The notes beneath the pieces are model-generated. The model made no database searches and was not told where the DNA came from. It was given only the letters and a program-made list of their open reading frames with translations. The position numbers and the translations under genes were made by a program. A DNA stretch of 52,340 nt, from the NCBI RefSeq assembly GCF_003121485.1, contig NZ_QAVX01000030.1, positions 56 through 52,395 of the forward strand, written 5' to 3'. This document shows positions 9,802 through 17,991 of this stretch, in pieces. How positions within the stretch are numbered: the stretch's first letter is position 1; every line of letters begins with the position of its first letter. This DNA comes from Dyella sp. C11 (lineage in GTDB: Bacteria > Pseudomonadota > Gammaproteobacteria > Xanthomonadales > Rhodanobacteraceae).

Positions 9802-11031
9802 TCACACCGACCGTGTCGCCTCGACCGGCGGCACGCGCGAAGCGCGAAGCGCCGGAGCCAGCACCGCCCCCTGTCCCAGCAACAACAGGATCAACACGCC
9901 TGCAAGCAGATACGCCAGCGACAGCCGGTGCATCTCGAAGCGAGTGACCATCCACAGATTGATCGCGATCGCGAGCAATGCGCCGAACAACACGCCGCCA
10001 CAGCTGATCAAGAAGTTTTCCGTCATGAAGTACCGCAGGATGTCCTTCTGCGTTGCACCCAGTGCACGCCGCACACCGATCTGCTTGCGCCGCTGCCCCA
10101 CCCAGAAGCTGGTCAAGCCGACGATGCCCGCCGCCGTAATCGCCAGCAGCACCAGGCAGATCACACCCATCAGCAACGCCATGCCACGATCCCCTTCATA
10201 GGCTTTGGCACGAATCGTCGCGTAGCTCTGAACGCCATCGTCGTCGTTGATGATGCGGCGCGGATTGGACTTGAAGAGCGCCTCCGGCGCTGCGCGCATC
10301 ACGGCATCGAGCTGGCCCGGCTGGGCGCGCACGATGTAGAACACGCCCAGCGAGACCGCCAATCGCTTAGGCACGATGATGGAACGCCACGCGAATGCTG
10401 ACGCCCAGCGCTCCACGCTTTGCGACTGCAGCAGCTCGACCTCACCGATGATCGTGGTGGGGTTGCCGACGAAGTACACCGTCTTGCCGACAGCGTCACC
10501 GTTGGGGAACAGCTTGTCGGCAAGCGGCTTGGTGACGATCGCCACCGGCGGTGCCAGGCGATCGCGGACATCCATCGCGGTGATTTCTTCAGGCCGGAAG
10601 TTGCGGCCCGCGATCAAAGGGATGTCCAGCGTGTTGAGGAAATGATCGTCGCCGAAATAGACAGCCGCACCGCTCGTGTCCTTGACCTGGTCGGGCGTGA
10701 GCTTGATGCCATCGTCCCAGCCGCCACCACGCAGGGGGAAGGAATTGCTCGACGTGGCATCGGCGACGCCCGGCAATTCGCGAAGAACACGCAGGTCCTC
10801 CCGCATCATCGCGTCCGCACGTTGCGATGACGGTGAACCCACCCACTCATTGGTGATCACGAACGTATTGGCCTCATCCACGCCCGTGGGTTCGGAAAGA
10901 TGCGCCAGGCGCTGCTGGATGATGAAAAGCGCGTTGCACACGATGGCCAGCGTCAGCGCGATCTGCAGCGCGATGAGCACCGTGCCGGCCTTGTGGCGTC
11001 GCAATGCGGAAAGGATGGGCTTGATATCCAT
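9802..11031 (-). CDS. MacB-like ABC transporter permease, B type (B2)
   Basis: A 409-residue permease starting MDIKPILSALRRHKAGTVL. The FtsX half contains GLTSFWVGQRRKQIGVRRAL, identical to B1 over this stretch, and the end is PPVEATRSV. The overall layout is one N-terminal membrane segment, a periplasmic domain near residues 45-270, and three C-terminal membrane segments. The start is well supported by GGAGGAGG; the A2 stop codon is also within a TGAGGCGG run just upstream. B1 and B2 are clearly the closest pair among the B-type copies. Confidence 0.92.
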   Translation of the reverse strand: MDIKPILSALRRHKAGTVLIALQIALTLAIVCNALFIIQQRLAHLSEPTGVDEANTFVITNEWVGSPSSQRADAMMREDLRVLRELPGVADATSSNSFPLRGGGWDDGIKLTPDQVKDTSGAAVYFGDDHFLNTLDIPLIAGRNFRPEEITAMDVRDRLAPPVAIVTKPLADKLFPNGDAVGKTVYFVGNPTTIIGEVELLQSQSVERWASAFAWRSIIVPKRLAVSLGVFYIVRAQPGQLDAVMRAAPEALFKSNPRRIINDDDGVQSYATIRAKAYEGDRGMALLMGVICLVLLAITAAGIVGLTSFWVGQRRKQIGVRRALGATQKDILRYFMTENFLISCGGVLFGALLAIAINLWMVTRFEMHRLSLAYLLAGVLILLLLGQGAVLAPALRASRVPPVEATRSV

Positions 11032-11044
11032 GGCCTCCTCCGCC

Positions 11045-12367
11045 TCAGTTGGATTTCAGCTGCCAGGCGGGCTGCACTTGCGCCGCCCGCCAGGTGGGGT
11101 AGAACGCTGCCAGCACCGTCGCAACAATCGCCAGCAGCAGCGCAAGCAACACCAGCGGCACGTCCAGGTGCGCCAGGCGCGCAATGTGCGGCTCGAACAC
11201 CAGGCCGACGCCGAGCATGCCGATGGCCGTCAGCACGACGCCCAGCAAGCCGCCCGCCACTCCCACCATGCTCGCCTCGGCAAGGAACTGCCGGTAAATG
11301 TCCGCCCTCGATGCGCCCAGCGCTCGCCGCACGCCAATCTCCGGCGCACGGCGCATGAACTTGGCCAGCAACAGGCCAATCGTGTTGACCAGGCAGATGA
11401 CCAGGAAACCCAGCGCCAGTGTCAGCGAGATGCGGCTCTCGGGCGGCACGGCACCTTCATAGTCGAGCCATTCGTGCACGTTGCGCAGGCGGTTGTTGGG
11501 CGCCCAGTTGAAGCGCCCGGCGCTCTGCTGTTCCTTTGCATAGCCATCCAGGAATTGCCGATACGCCTGCACCTGCGCGGCGCTATCCAGTTCCACCCAC
11601 GGGCTGATCCACACACACTCCCCGCGCACCCAGCCGTCGTGAGCGTCGCCGCGCTTGCCGTCGCTGCCGCAGTTGTTGTTGCCGTACGTATCGACTTTCT
11701 GGTCGATGGCCAGCGTGAACGGGATATAGATCTCCACGGCATTGGCGTAGGCGTTGCCGCTGAACATGTCGTAGAAGCGCGGCTTGGGATCCCAATCTTC
11801 GGTGACGCCGACAATGCGGTAGGCATGGTCGTCCATGGTGATTTCGCGTCCGACGCTGTTGGCGCCGGCGAACAGCTTCTGGTTGAGCGAACGGCTGATC
11901 ACCACGACGGACGAGCGCGACTCATCCTCGGCGCCGCCCCAGCTGCCGCCGTACTGGAACGGCACCTCGAACATGCTGAAGAAATCGTTGTACGTCGCAT
12001 AACCCTGTGCCTTGAACGGCATGCGGTGTTCGTCCGCCGGCATCACCGACAGGCCGATGGCGTAGAGCACGGTCTGATGCGGGGCTTTGTGCGCACGCAT
12101 CAGTGCCACGGCATCGGTGTAGTTGAGCGCTTCAGGCGGCTCGCCGTTGCGGTTGTACTGCGGCCCGCGGTTGTCGATCTGCGGCACGAAGAGCTGCGCC
12201 GACTTCTGCGGTATGGGATCGCCCGATACCGCACGGAACACGGCAAACGTCACCATGGAGGCCGCAACGCCGAAGCCGATCGACATGATCATCAATGCCG
12301 TCAGCAGGACGTTGCGCCTCAGGCTTGCCGCGCCCAGTCGCAAGTTGTGGACAAACATGCCGCTCAT
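11045..12367 (-). CDS. MacB-like ABC transporter permease, A type (A2)
   Basis: A 440-residue permease starting MSGMFVHNLRLGAASLRRN; GAGG lies five bases before this ATG, and an internal ATG at codon 4 is a weaker alternative. The first membrane segment is near residues 22-45. The FtsX domain carries PEIGVRRALGASRADI and three membrane helices, and the end AFYPTWRAAQVQPAWQLKSN is identical to that of A1. The central domain keeps ...RFNWAPNNRLRN..EWLDYE, matching RFRWAPNTRLRN..EWLDYQ in A1. It lies 42 bases after B1. Confidence 0.92.
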   Translation of the reverse strand: MSGMFVHNLRLGAASLRRNVLLTALMIMSIGFGVAASMVTFAVFRAVSGDPIPQKSAQLFVPQIDNRGPQYNRNGEPPEALNYTDAVALMRAHKAPHQTVLYAIGLSVMPADEHRMPFKAQGYATYNDFFSMFEVPFQYGGSWGGAEDESRSSVVVISRSLNQKLFAGANSVGREITMDDHAYRIVGVTEDWDPKPRFYDMFSGNAYANAVEIYIPFTLAIDQKVDTYGNNNCGSDGKRGDAHDGWVRGECVWISPWVELDSAAQVQAYRQFLDGYAKEQQSAGRFNWAPNNRLRNVHEWLDYEGAVPPESRISLTLALGFLVICLVNTIGLLLAKFMRRAPEIGVRRALGASRADIYRQFLAEASMVGVAGGLLGVVLTAIGMLGVGLVFEPHIARLAHLDVPLVLLALLLAIVATVLAAFYPTWRAAQVQPAWQLKSN

Positions 12368-12409
12368 GGATACCTCATTCCGCTTCGACGCGACGCACGC
12401 ACCAACCCT

Positions 12410-13642
12410 TTACACCGAACGCGTGGCTTCCACCGGCGACACGCGCGAAGCACGCATGGCCGGCGCCAGCGTGGCGCCCTGGCCCAGGCCCAATAGCGCA
12501 ACCACGCCGATCAACACGTACGTCACCGACAACCGCGCCATCTCGAACTGCGTCACCAGCCACAGGTTCATGCCCACCGCCAGCAGCGCGCCGATGACCA
12601 CGCCCGCCACGCCAATCAGCAGGTTTTCGGTGAGGAAATAGCTGAGAATGTCGCGCTTGGTCGCACCCAGCGCACGACGTACGCCGATCTGCTTGCGACG
12701 CTGGCCCACCCAGAAGCTGGTCAGGCCGACGATGCCTGCGGCCGTAATGCCCAACAGCACCAGGCACACCACGCCCATCAGGATGGCCATGCCGCGGTCG
12801 CCCTTGTATGCGTACTCGCGCACCTCGGCAAACGTACGCACGCCACGCTCGCTCGGGATCACGCGCATGCGGTTCGTCTTTACCAACGCCGCAGGTGCCG
12901 CCTTGACCAGGTCAGCCAACTGCCCCGGCTTCGCGCGGATGAGATAGTTGGTGAACGCGCTGGTGAGCTGCACGGGCTGGATCAACGAGTTCTCATAGAA
13001 CGAATCGGACCACGTGCCATTCCACGGCACCTGAAGACGCTCGACGATGCCGATGATGGTCGACGGCGTCTTGGAGTCGCCGATGTACATCGTCTTGCCC
13101 AGCGCCGAACCGTCCGGATACATCTTGTCGGCCAGCGCCTTGCTCACGATGATCACCGCCGGGTCCGGCAGCGCCTGCGGATCGGCTTCCACGATCTCGT
13201 CCGAACGGAAATTGCGGCCGGCAATCAGCTTGAGCGCCATGGTGCCCAGTGCGTGTTCATCGCCGAAGTATTGCGTGGTGTGTGCCTTGGAATTCTTGGC
13301 GTCCACGTCCGTACGCACGCCAGTGGACCAGCCACCGCCGCGCAACGGATAGGAGTTCATGGCTACCGCGTCCTGCACGCCCGGCAACTGGCGCAGGGCC
13401 ACCAGGTCCGCCTTCACCAGCGGGCCGGCCTGGGTTTCCTGCGTGCCCACGAAGCGGCTCTGTATGGCGAGCAGGTCACTTTCCACCATGCCGGTGGGGC
13501 GCTGCACGCGCTCCAGTCGCTGATGGATGATGAAAATGGCGTTGCAGACGATGGCCAGCGTCAAGGCGATCTGCATCGCGATGAGGATGGTGCCTGCCTT
13601 GTGGCGCTTGAGCGCGGCGAGAATGGGTTTGATCTGCAGCAT
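12410..13642 (-). CDS. MacB-like ABC transporter permease, B type (B1)
   Basis: A 410-residue permease starting MLQIKPILAALKRHKAGTIL. The membrane segment near residues 18-40 is followed by a periplasmic domain with PLRGGGWSTG, which is PLRGGGWDDG in B2. The FtsX domain carries KQIGVRRALGATKRD, and the protein ends SPVEATRSV. Its ribosome site TGAGG overlaps the stop codon of A1, with eight bases to the ATG. Together with A1 it forms the first, ATPase-proximal pair of the array. Confidence 0.92.
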   Translation of the reverse strand: MLQIKPILAALKRHKAGTILIAMQIALTLAIVCNAIFIIHQRLERVQRPTGMVESDLLAIQSRFVGTQETQAGPLVKADLVALRQLPGVQDAVAMNSYPLRGGGWSTGVRTDVDAKNSKAHTTQYFGDEHALGTMALKLIAGRNFRSDEIVEADPQALPDPAVIIVSKALADKMYPDGSALGKTMYIGDSKTPSTIIGIVERLQVPWNGTWSDSFYENSLIQPVQLTSAFTNYLIRAKPGQLADLVKAAPAALVKTNRMRVIPSERGVRTFAEVREYAYKGDRGMAILMGVVCLVLLGITAAGIVGLTSFWVGQRRKQIGVRRALGATKRDILSYFLTENLLIGVAGVVIGALLAVGMNLWLVTQFEMARLSVTYVLIGVVALLGLGQGATLAPAMRASRVSPVEATRSV

Positions 13643-13652
13643 CGTCGTCGCC

Positions 13653-14966
13653 TCAGTTGGATTTCAGCTGCCATGCCGGCTGCACCTGCGCAGCACGCCA
13701 TGTGGGATAGAAGGCTGCCAGCACCGTCGCCAGCACGGCGACCAGCATCGTCAGCAGCACCAGCGACACATCGAGCGTGGCGAGCTTGGCGATGTCCGGT
13801 TCGAACACCAGCGACACGCCCATCACGCCGAAGCCGGTCAGTACCAGGCCCACGACGCCGCCCGCCAGGCCAATCGCAGCGGCTTCGATCAGGAACTGGA
13901 TGTAGATTTCCTTGCGGGTCGCACCCAGCGCACGGCGCACGCCGATTTCCGACGAGCGGCGCATGAACTTCGCCAGCAACAGGCCAACCGTGTTCACCAG
14001 GCAGAGCAGCAGGAAACCCAGCGACACCATCAGCGAAACCTTGGCTTCCTGCGGCACCACCTTCTGGTAGTCCAGCCACTCGGTCACGTTGCGCAGCCGC
14101 GTATTGGGTGCCCAGCGGAAGCGGCCCGAGCGCTGCTGTTCGGCGGAATAGCCGTTGAGATACTGGCGATAGGCACCCGCTTCCGACTTCGTCGGCAATT
14201 CGGCCCAGAAACCCACCCATACGCATTCGGAACGAATCCACGCATCCCAGCCCTTGCCCGGATCGTGATTGCAGTTGTTGTTGCCGTTGGTCGTCGTCTG
14301 CAGCTCCACCGCGCGCGTGAACGGAATGAACACCTGGATCGGATCGTCAAAACCGTTGGTATTGATCACGTCGTAGAACACGGGTTCCGGGTTCCATTTT
14401 TCCGTCACGCCGACGATGCGGTAATCGCGACCGTTGAGGTTGATGTTCTTGCCCACGCTGTTGGTGCCGTTGAACAGCTTGTCGTTGAGCGTCTTGCCGA
14501 TCACCGCAACCGCGGCATGCGAATCGTCTTCGCCGGACGTCCACGCATGGCCGTAGAGGAAAGGAATGTCGAACATGCCGAACGCATCCGCGTACCAGGC
14601 GTAGCTGGTCTCGCGGAACGGCAGCATGGACGGGTCCGTCGGCACGATGGACATGGCCGCGGGAAACAATGCCGTCTGGTGCGACGCACGCTTGTCGCGC
14701 ATCAGGTTGATGGCGTCGGTGTACGTCATGGCATTGGGCGGCTCGCCCTTGTTGTCCTCGTTCGATTCCGGGCCCCAGTTATCGATCTGCGGCACGTACA
14801 GCTGCGAGGACTTCTGCGGAATGGGGTTGTTCGACGTGGCGCGGAACACCGAGTAGGTGGTCATGGAGGCGGCCACGCCACAGCCGATCGCCAACACCAT
14901 CAGCAGGGTCAACAGCGGATTTTTTCGGAGGCTGCGCAAGCCAAGCTGCAGGTAGTAGGCGAACAT
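13653..14966 (-). CDS. MacB-like ABC transporter permease, A type (A1)
   Basis: A 437-residue permease and the first of the ten. It starts MFAYYLQLGLRSLRKNPLL, with a membrane segment near residues 17-40 (MVLAIGCGVAASMTT) and then a periplasmic domain. The FtsX domain from about residue 310 has SEIGVRRALGATRKE (residues 339-353) and three membrane helices. It is 60 bases after the ATPase gene, with a hairpin in the gap. Unlike canonical MacB, it has no N-terminal nucleotide-binding domain. Function is inferred from family: moving a substrate across or out of the inner membrane or periplasm by mechanotransmission. Confidence 0.92.
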   Translation of the reverse strand: MFAYYLQLGLRSLRKNPLLTLLMVLAIGCGVAASMTTYSVFRATSNNPIPQKSSQLYVPQIDNWGPESNEDNKGEPPNAMTYTDAINLMRDKRASHQTALFPAAMSIVPTDPSMLPFRETSYAWYADAFGMFDIPFLYGHAWTSGEDDSHAAVAVIGKTLNDKLFNGTNSVGKNINLNGRDYRIVGVTEKWNPEPVFYDVINTNGFDDPIQVFIPFTRAVELQTTTNGNNNCNHDPGKGWDAWIRSECVWVGFWAELPTKSEAGAYRQYLNGYSAEQQRSGRFRWAPNTRLRNVTEWLDYQKVVPQEAKVSLMVSLGFLLLCLVNTVGLLLAKFMRRSSEIGVRRALGATRKEIYIQFLIEAAAIGLAGGVVGLVLTGFGVMGVSLVFEPDIAKLATLDVSLVLLTMLVAVLATVLAAFYPTWRAAQVQPAWQLKSN

Positions 14967-14992
14967 GGTCGTCCTTCAGCAGAAGATAACCG

Positions 14993-15012
14993 CCTCCCGC
15001 ACGGGCGGGAGG
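14993..15012 (-). other. intra-operon hairpin between ATPase and permease A1
   Basis: CCTCCCGC and GCGGGAGG make a perfect 8-bp stem with a 4-base loop in the 60-base gap between the ATPase stop and A1. Without a T-run it is more likely an RNA-processing or stability element, which might set the ratio of ATPase to permeases, than a terminator. Confidence 0.6.
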
Positions 15013-15026
15013 CCAGGTGGTCGATA

Positions 15027-15749
15027 TCAGGCGGGCGAATTGGCGCGGGCAGCGTGCACGGCCTGGTGGAAGCGCGGGTCTTCCGCCAGATCCACCACCT
15101 GACCGTCGATGATGTGCACGTTGCGCTGGGCGCGGGCGGCGAGTTCCGGATCGTGCGTCACCATGACGATGGTGGCGCCTTCGCGATGGATCTCTTCCAG
15201 CAGCTCCATCACACCACGCGCCATTTGCGTATCGAGGTTGCCGGTGGGTTCGTCCGCCAGCAGCAGGCGCGGCGAACCGGCGAGTGCGCGGGCAATGGCC
15301 ACGCGCTGCTGCTGACCACCGGAAAGCTCGGCCGGATAGTGCTTGGCGCGCGAGGCCAGGCCCACGCGCTCCAGCGCATTCATGATGCGCTCCTTGCGCT
15401 CCGGCGCCTTCATGCCGCGATAGCGCAGCGGCACTTCCACGTTGTCGAACACGTTGAGGTCGGGAATGAGGTTGAACGCCTGGAAGATGAAGCCGATCTT
15501 CTCGTTGCGGATCTTCGAGCGCTCGTTGTCGTTGAGGTTGCTCACTTCCACGCCATCGAGGTGGTACTGGCCACCTGTGAAGGTTTCCAGCAGGCCGGCG
15601 ATGGTGAGGAAGGTGGTCTTGCCCGAACCGGACGGACCGGTGACCGCGACGAACTCGCCTTCGTTCACGTTGATGTTGAAGTCGCGCAGCGCGTAGGTCT
15701 CCACCACTTCGGTGCGGTAGACCTTGGACAGATGGGTCATCTTGAGCAT
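15027..15749 (-). CDS. ABC transporter ATP-binding protein, MacB/LolD type
   Basis: A 240-residue cytoplasmic ATPase that should energise the permeases of this operon. Visible motifs are Walker A GPSGSGKTT near residues 35-43, the Q-loop IFQAFNL, the signature LSGGQQQRVAIARAL, Walker B LLLADEPTGNLD and the H-loop VTHDPE. The pattern is that of the MacB/LolD/FtsE class. The start was set at the ATG at 15749 because AAGGA lies eight bases upstream; a GTG at 15764 is the longer alternative. It is the only ATPase gene in this array and follows the adaptor by 28 bases. A single ATPase serving several permease pairs is an inference. Confidence 0.93.
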   Translation of the reverse strand: MLKMTHLSKVYRTEVVETYALRDFNINVNEGEFVAVTGPSGSGKTTFLTIAGLLETFTGGQYHLDGVEVSNLNDNERSKIRNEKIGFIFQAFNLIPDLNVFDNVEVPLRYRGMKAPERKERIMNALERVGLASRAKHYPAELSGGQQQRVAIARALAGSPRLLLADEPTGNLDTQMARGVMELLEEIHREGATIVMVTHDPELAARAQRNVHIIDGQVVDLAEDPRFHQAVHAARANSPA

Positions 15750-15777
15750 GGTTGTGTCCTTCACTCGTTAGTGGTGT

Positions 15778-17049
15778 TTAGTTGCTGATGGCGACGCGCT
15801 GTGCGCCCTTGAAGCTGTCGGTACCGGAGATCACGATGTTGTCGCCTTCCTTCAGGCCATCGAGGATTTCCACCTTGTCGATGCTGCTGGCGCCGACGCG
15901 GATGGGATGCTTTTCCGCCACGCCGTCGCGTACCAGGTAGGCATAGCTGCCACCGGATTCGTCGACGAACGAGCCGCGCTGCACGGTGAGCACGTTGTCG
16001 CGCTTGTCGAGCAGGATGCGCACGGAAAGGCGTTGGTTCTGGCGCAGCTGTTTGGGCGTCTGGCCGTCGAAGCGCAGGCGGGCGGCAACTTCGCCATTCA
16101 CCACTTCGGGCGAAATGGCGCTGACCAGGCCCTTCCACGTGTTGCCGTTGCCGCTGATCTCGCCGGTCATGCCGATGCCCAGGTCGCGCGCGAAACTTTC
16201 CGGCACCTTCATTTCCACTTCGAGTGCGGAGAGGTCGATGACGCTGAGCAGCTGTGCGTCCTTGGCGACCGTGGCGCGTTCGGCGATGAAGAGCTGGCCG
16301 ACCTGGCCGTCCACCGGCGACTTCACGTTGAGGTCGTCCACCTGGCGCTGCAGGTCTTTCACCAGCAGCAGCTGACGATCGTGTGCGAGCTTCTTGGACT
16401 GGATGTCGAAATTCAGGCTGTCGGTGTTGGTGGCCAGGTCCGTCTTGGCGTGCTCAAGCGTGATGCGCATCTTCTCGAGCGTGTCCTTGGCCTTGTCCAC
16501 GTCCATGCTGGGCACGGCGCCCTGCGAGAAGGCCTTCTGGTAGCGGGCCAGGTCGCGCTGTGCGCCCTGCTCGTCGATGTTGGCGTTGTCGTACGCCTTC
16601 TCCAGCTCGCCCTTGGTCTTGCGCGCCTCGATCTGCGCCTTCAGGTAATCCACCTGCATGGCGTCGGCGGCGCTTTCTTCCTGCGCAAGCTTGTTGGTGA
16701 GTTCGGGGCTGTCGATGACGGCTAGCACCTGCTGCTTCTTCACCGGATCGCCCGCGTGCACCTTCAGCGTCACCGCGCCGCCATAGACGGCGTACAAGGT
16801 GGGGCTCACCGCGGCGACCACCTTGCCTTCGGCGGCGATGTCGCGAACGAACGGGCCGCGCTCCACGGTGGCAAAGGCAAGACGCGAGCTGCTGACCGAG
16901 GCCTCGGCCGAGAACAGGCGGCCAATGCGCGGACCAAACAGCGCGAGCAGCGCCAGCACGGCAACGCCGATGCCGATCGCCATGAAGCGGCGCTTGCGGT
17001 TGGGTTTGACCTCGACCAGACGGTCTTGAGCAGAGGTATCGCGAATCAT
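15778..17049 (-). CDS. periplasmic adaptor protein, MacA/HlyD (RND-type MFP) family
   Basis: A 423-residue membrane-fusion protein, the first gene of the operon. A basic N-terminus (NRKRRF) is followed by one membrane anchor near residues 23-42. Then come a first lipoyl-like half (TLKVHAGDPVKKQQVLAVID), a long alpha-helical hairpin of about 120 residues, the second lipoyl half (LNVKSPVDGQVGQLF), a beta-barrel and a membrane-proximal domain. The long hairpin suggests docking to a TolC-type outer membrane channel, but no such gene is in the operon. The ATG at 17049 has AGGGA at good spacing; a TTG at 17073 is the longer alternative. A sigma-54 promoter lies about 45-60 bases upstream. Confidence 0.92.
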   Translation of the reverse strand: MIRDTSAQDRLVEVKPNRKRRFMAIGIGVAVLALLALFGPRIGRLFSAEASVSSSRLAFATVERGPFVRDIAAEGKVVAAVSPTLYAVYGGAVTLKVHAGDPVKKQQVLAVIDSPELTNKLAQEESAADAMQVDYLKAQIEARKTKGELEKAYDNANIDEQGAQRDLARYQKAFSQGAVPSMDVDKAKDTLEKMRITLEHAKTDLATNTDSLNFDIQSKKLAHDRQLLLVKDLQRQVDDLNVKSPVDGQVGQLFIAERATVAKDAQLLSVIDLSALEVEMKVPESFARDLGIGMTGEISGNGNTWKGLVSAISPEVVNGEVAARLRFDGQTPKQLRQNQRLSVRILLDKRDNVLTVQRGSFVDESGGSYAYLVRDGVAEKHPIRVGASSIDKVEILDGLKEGDNIVISGTDSFKGAQRVAISN

Positions 17050-17094
17050 CGATGGGTCCCTGGCCGCGGACAATGCGGCCCCTGACCCTTGTCA

Positions 17095-17109
17095 GCAATC
17101 TGCGTGCCA
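17095..17109 (-). promoter_or_regulatory. sigma-54 (RpoN) promoter of the adaptor-ATPase-permease operon
   Basis: On the minus strand the sequence TTGGCACGCAGATTGCT matches the sigma-54 consensus: TGGCAC (-24 box, 17104-17109), five bases, TTGC (-12 box, 17095-17098). Predicted transcription would start near 17083, about 34 bases before the adaptor ATG. No matching sigma-70 promoter stands out here. Such promoters need an enhancer-binding activator; no gene for one is in the window. Confidence 0.85.
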
Positions 17110-17166
17110 AGCCTGATTCGTCGATTTATTCGCTATATTTCAGTGAGTTGGGATAGCCACGTTTCG

Positions 17167-17207
17167 GCGGACAGTTGTCCGCGGACACCGGCACGGACAG
17201 GCGGACA
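17167..17207. promoter_or_regulatory. candidate activator (enhancer) sites, GCGGACA repeats
   Basis: A perfect 16-base palindrome GCGGACAGTTGTCCGC at 17167-17182 is followed by further copies of the half-site: GCGGACA at 17181-17187, CGGACA at 17194-17199 and GCGGACA at 17201-17207. A partial CCGGAC is at 17213-17218. They lie roughly 60-110 bases upstream of the sigma-54 -24 box, the usual place for binding sites of a sigma-54 activator. The repeats are seen; the role is inferred. Confidence 0.65.
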
Positions 17208-17220
17208 AGCATCCGGACGG

Positions 17221-17808
17221 TCAATCGCGGGCGGGTGCCAGCTCCACCGCTGCCGCCCTGGCCACGTCGCGCGCGATGCCGCGGCCCAGCGACGACAGGT
17301 GGCCGAGCGGCAGCGTATCGAGCACATCCAGCGACGCCAGGCGCGAGGTGCGAAAGCACAGCAACTCGGCGATGGCGGCCTTGCAGGCCACTTCACCCGG
17401 ACAGATGGGCGCCGCCGGCAACGATGTGCCTTGCGAGAGCAGCGCATCCCAGGCCAGGTAATCGGTATCGGGCAGCAGGTGCAGGCGCGCGCAGAAGGCG
17501 CCGGAAGCATCGAGGCAATCGATCCATTCGCGCGGACCGTCCGCGCCGATCATGCTCGATGTACGCAGTTCTTCGGTGTGCAGCAGGGGCGCGAGATCTT
17601 CGCGGGTCACCAACCAGCCGGGGGCGAGTTGCCGAACAGGCCGGGACGAGGCGCAGGCGGGCAGGTACAGCACGCCGCCAAGCAACGGAAGGCGTGCAAC
17701 GAGCTCGGGGCCGGACATGAAGACCGACGTGCGGCTGATGGTCCAGGCCGCCGTTTCGTCAGCGGTTCGTGCCGGGGCGAAGGCATGCGCGAGCCAACCA
17801 AACATCAT
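17221..17808 (-). CDS. uncharacterised protein next to hemP
   Basis: A 195-residue protein that I do not recognise. It has no clear signal peptide or membrane segment. It contains several leucine-rich stretches, a REWIDCLDASGAF segment and a short ARLHLLPDTDYLAWD motif that distantly recalls haem-handling HemS/ChuX-type domains; this resemblance is weak. The start is supported by AGGAG five bases before the first of two adjacent ATG codons. It follows hemP on the same strand after 183 bases that contain a hairpin, so it may belong to the Fur-controlled transcript. Its stop codon borders the activator sites of the large operon. Confidence 0.7.
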   Translation of the reverse strand: MMFGWLAHAFAPARTADETAAWTISRTSVFMSGPELVARLPLLGGVLYLPACASSRPVRQLAPGWLVTREDLAPLLHTEELRTSSMIGADGPREWIDCLDASGAFCARLHLLPDTDYLAWDALLSQGTSLPAAPICPGEVACKAAIAELLCFRTSRLASLDVLDTLPLGHLSSLGRGIARDVARAAAVELAPARD

Positions 17809-17956
17809 CGTGCTCCTGGGTAAGGAAAAACGACCTGGCTGGCGTTCGGGGAGAAGCGCGTGGCGATAGGCCTGGGAATGCCCGGCCCTGCGGCCGGCGG
17901 GAAGAAGGCGTCCTTGCCCATGAAGCTTCCCTCGGGGGGACGGCGTAGCCGCCAGG

Positions 17957-17980
17957 GGCCCGTGTCGAGGGGCACGGGCC
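17957..17980 (-). terminator. hairpin downstream of hemP
   Basis: GGCCCGTG and CACGGGCC form a perfect 8-bp stem with an 8-base loop shortly after the hemP stop. No T-run follows, so termination is possible but weakly supported. Confidence 0.4.
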
Positions 17981-17991
17981 GCAAAACGCGT

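Noticed and set aside
2143-16725. Several long plus-strand frames opposite the ABC array (for example 13527-15788)
   Set aside because: They mirror the codon pattern of the permease, ATPase and adaptor genes and show no family motifs.
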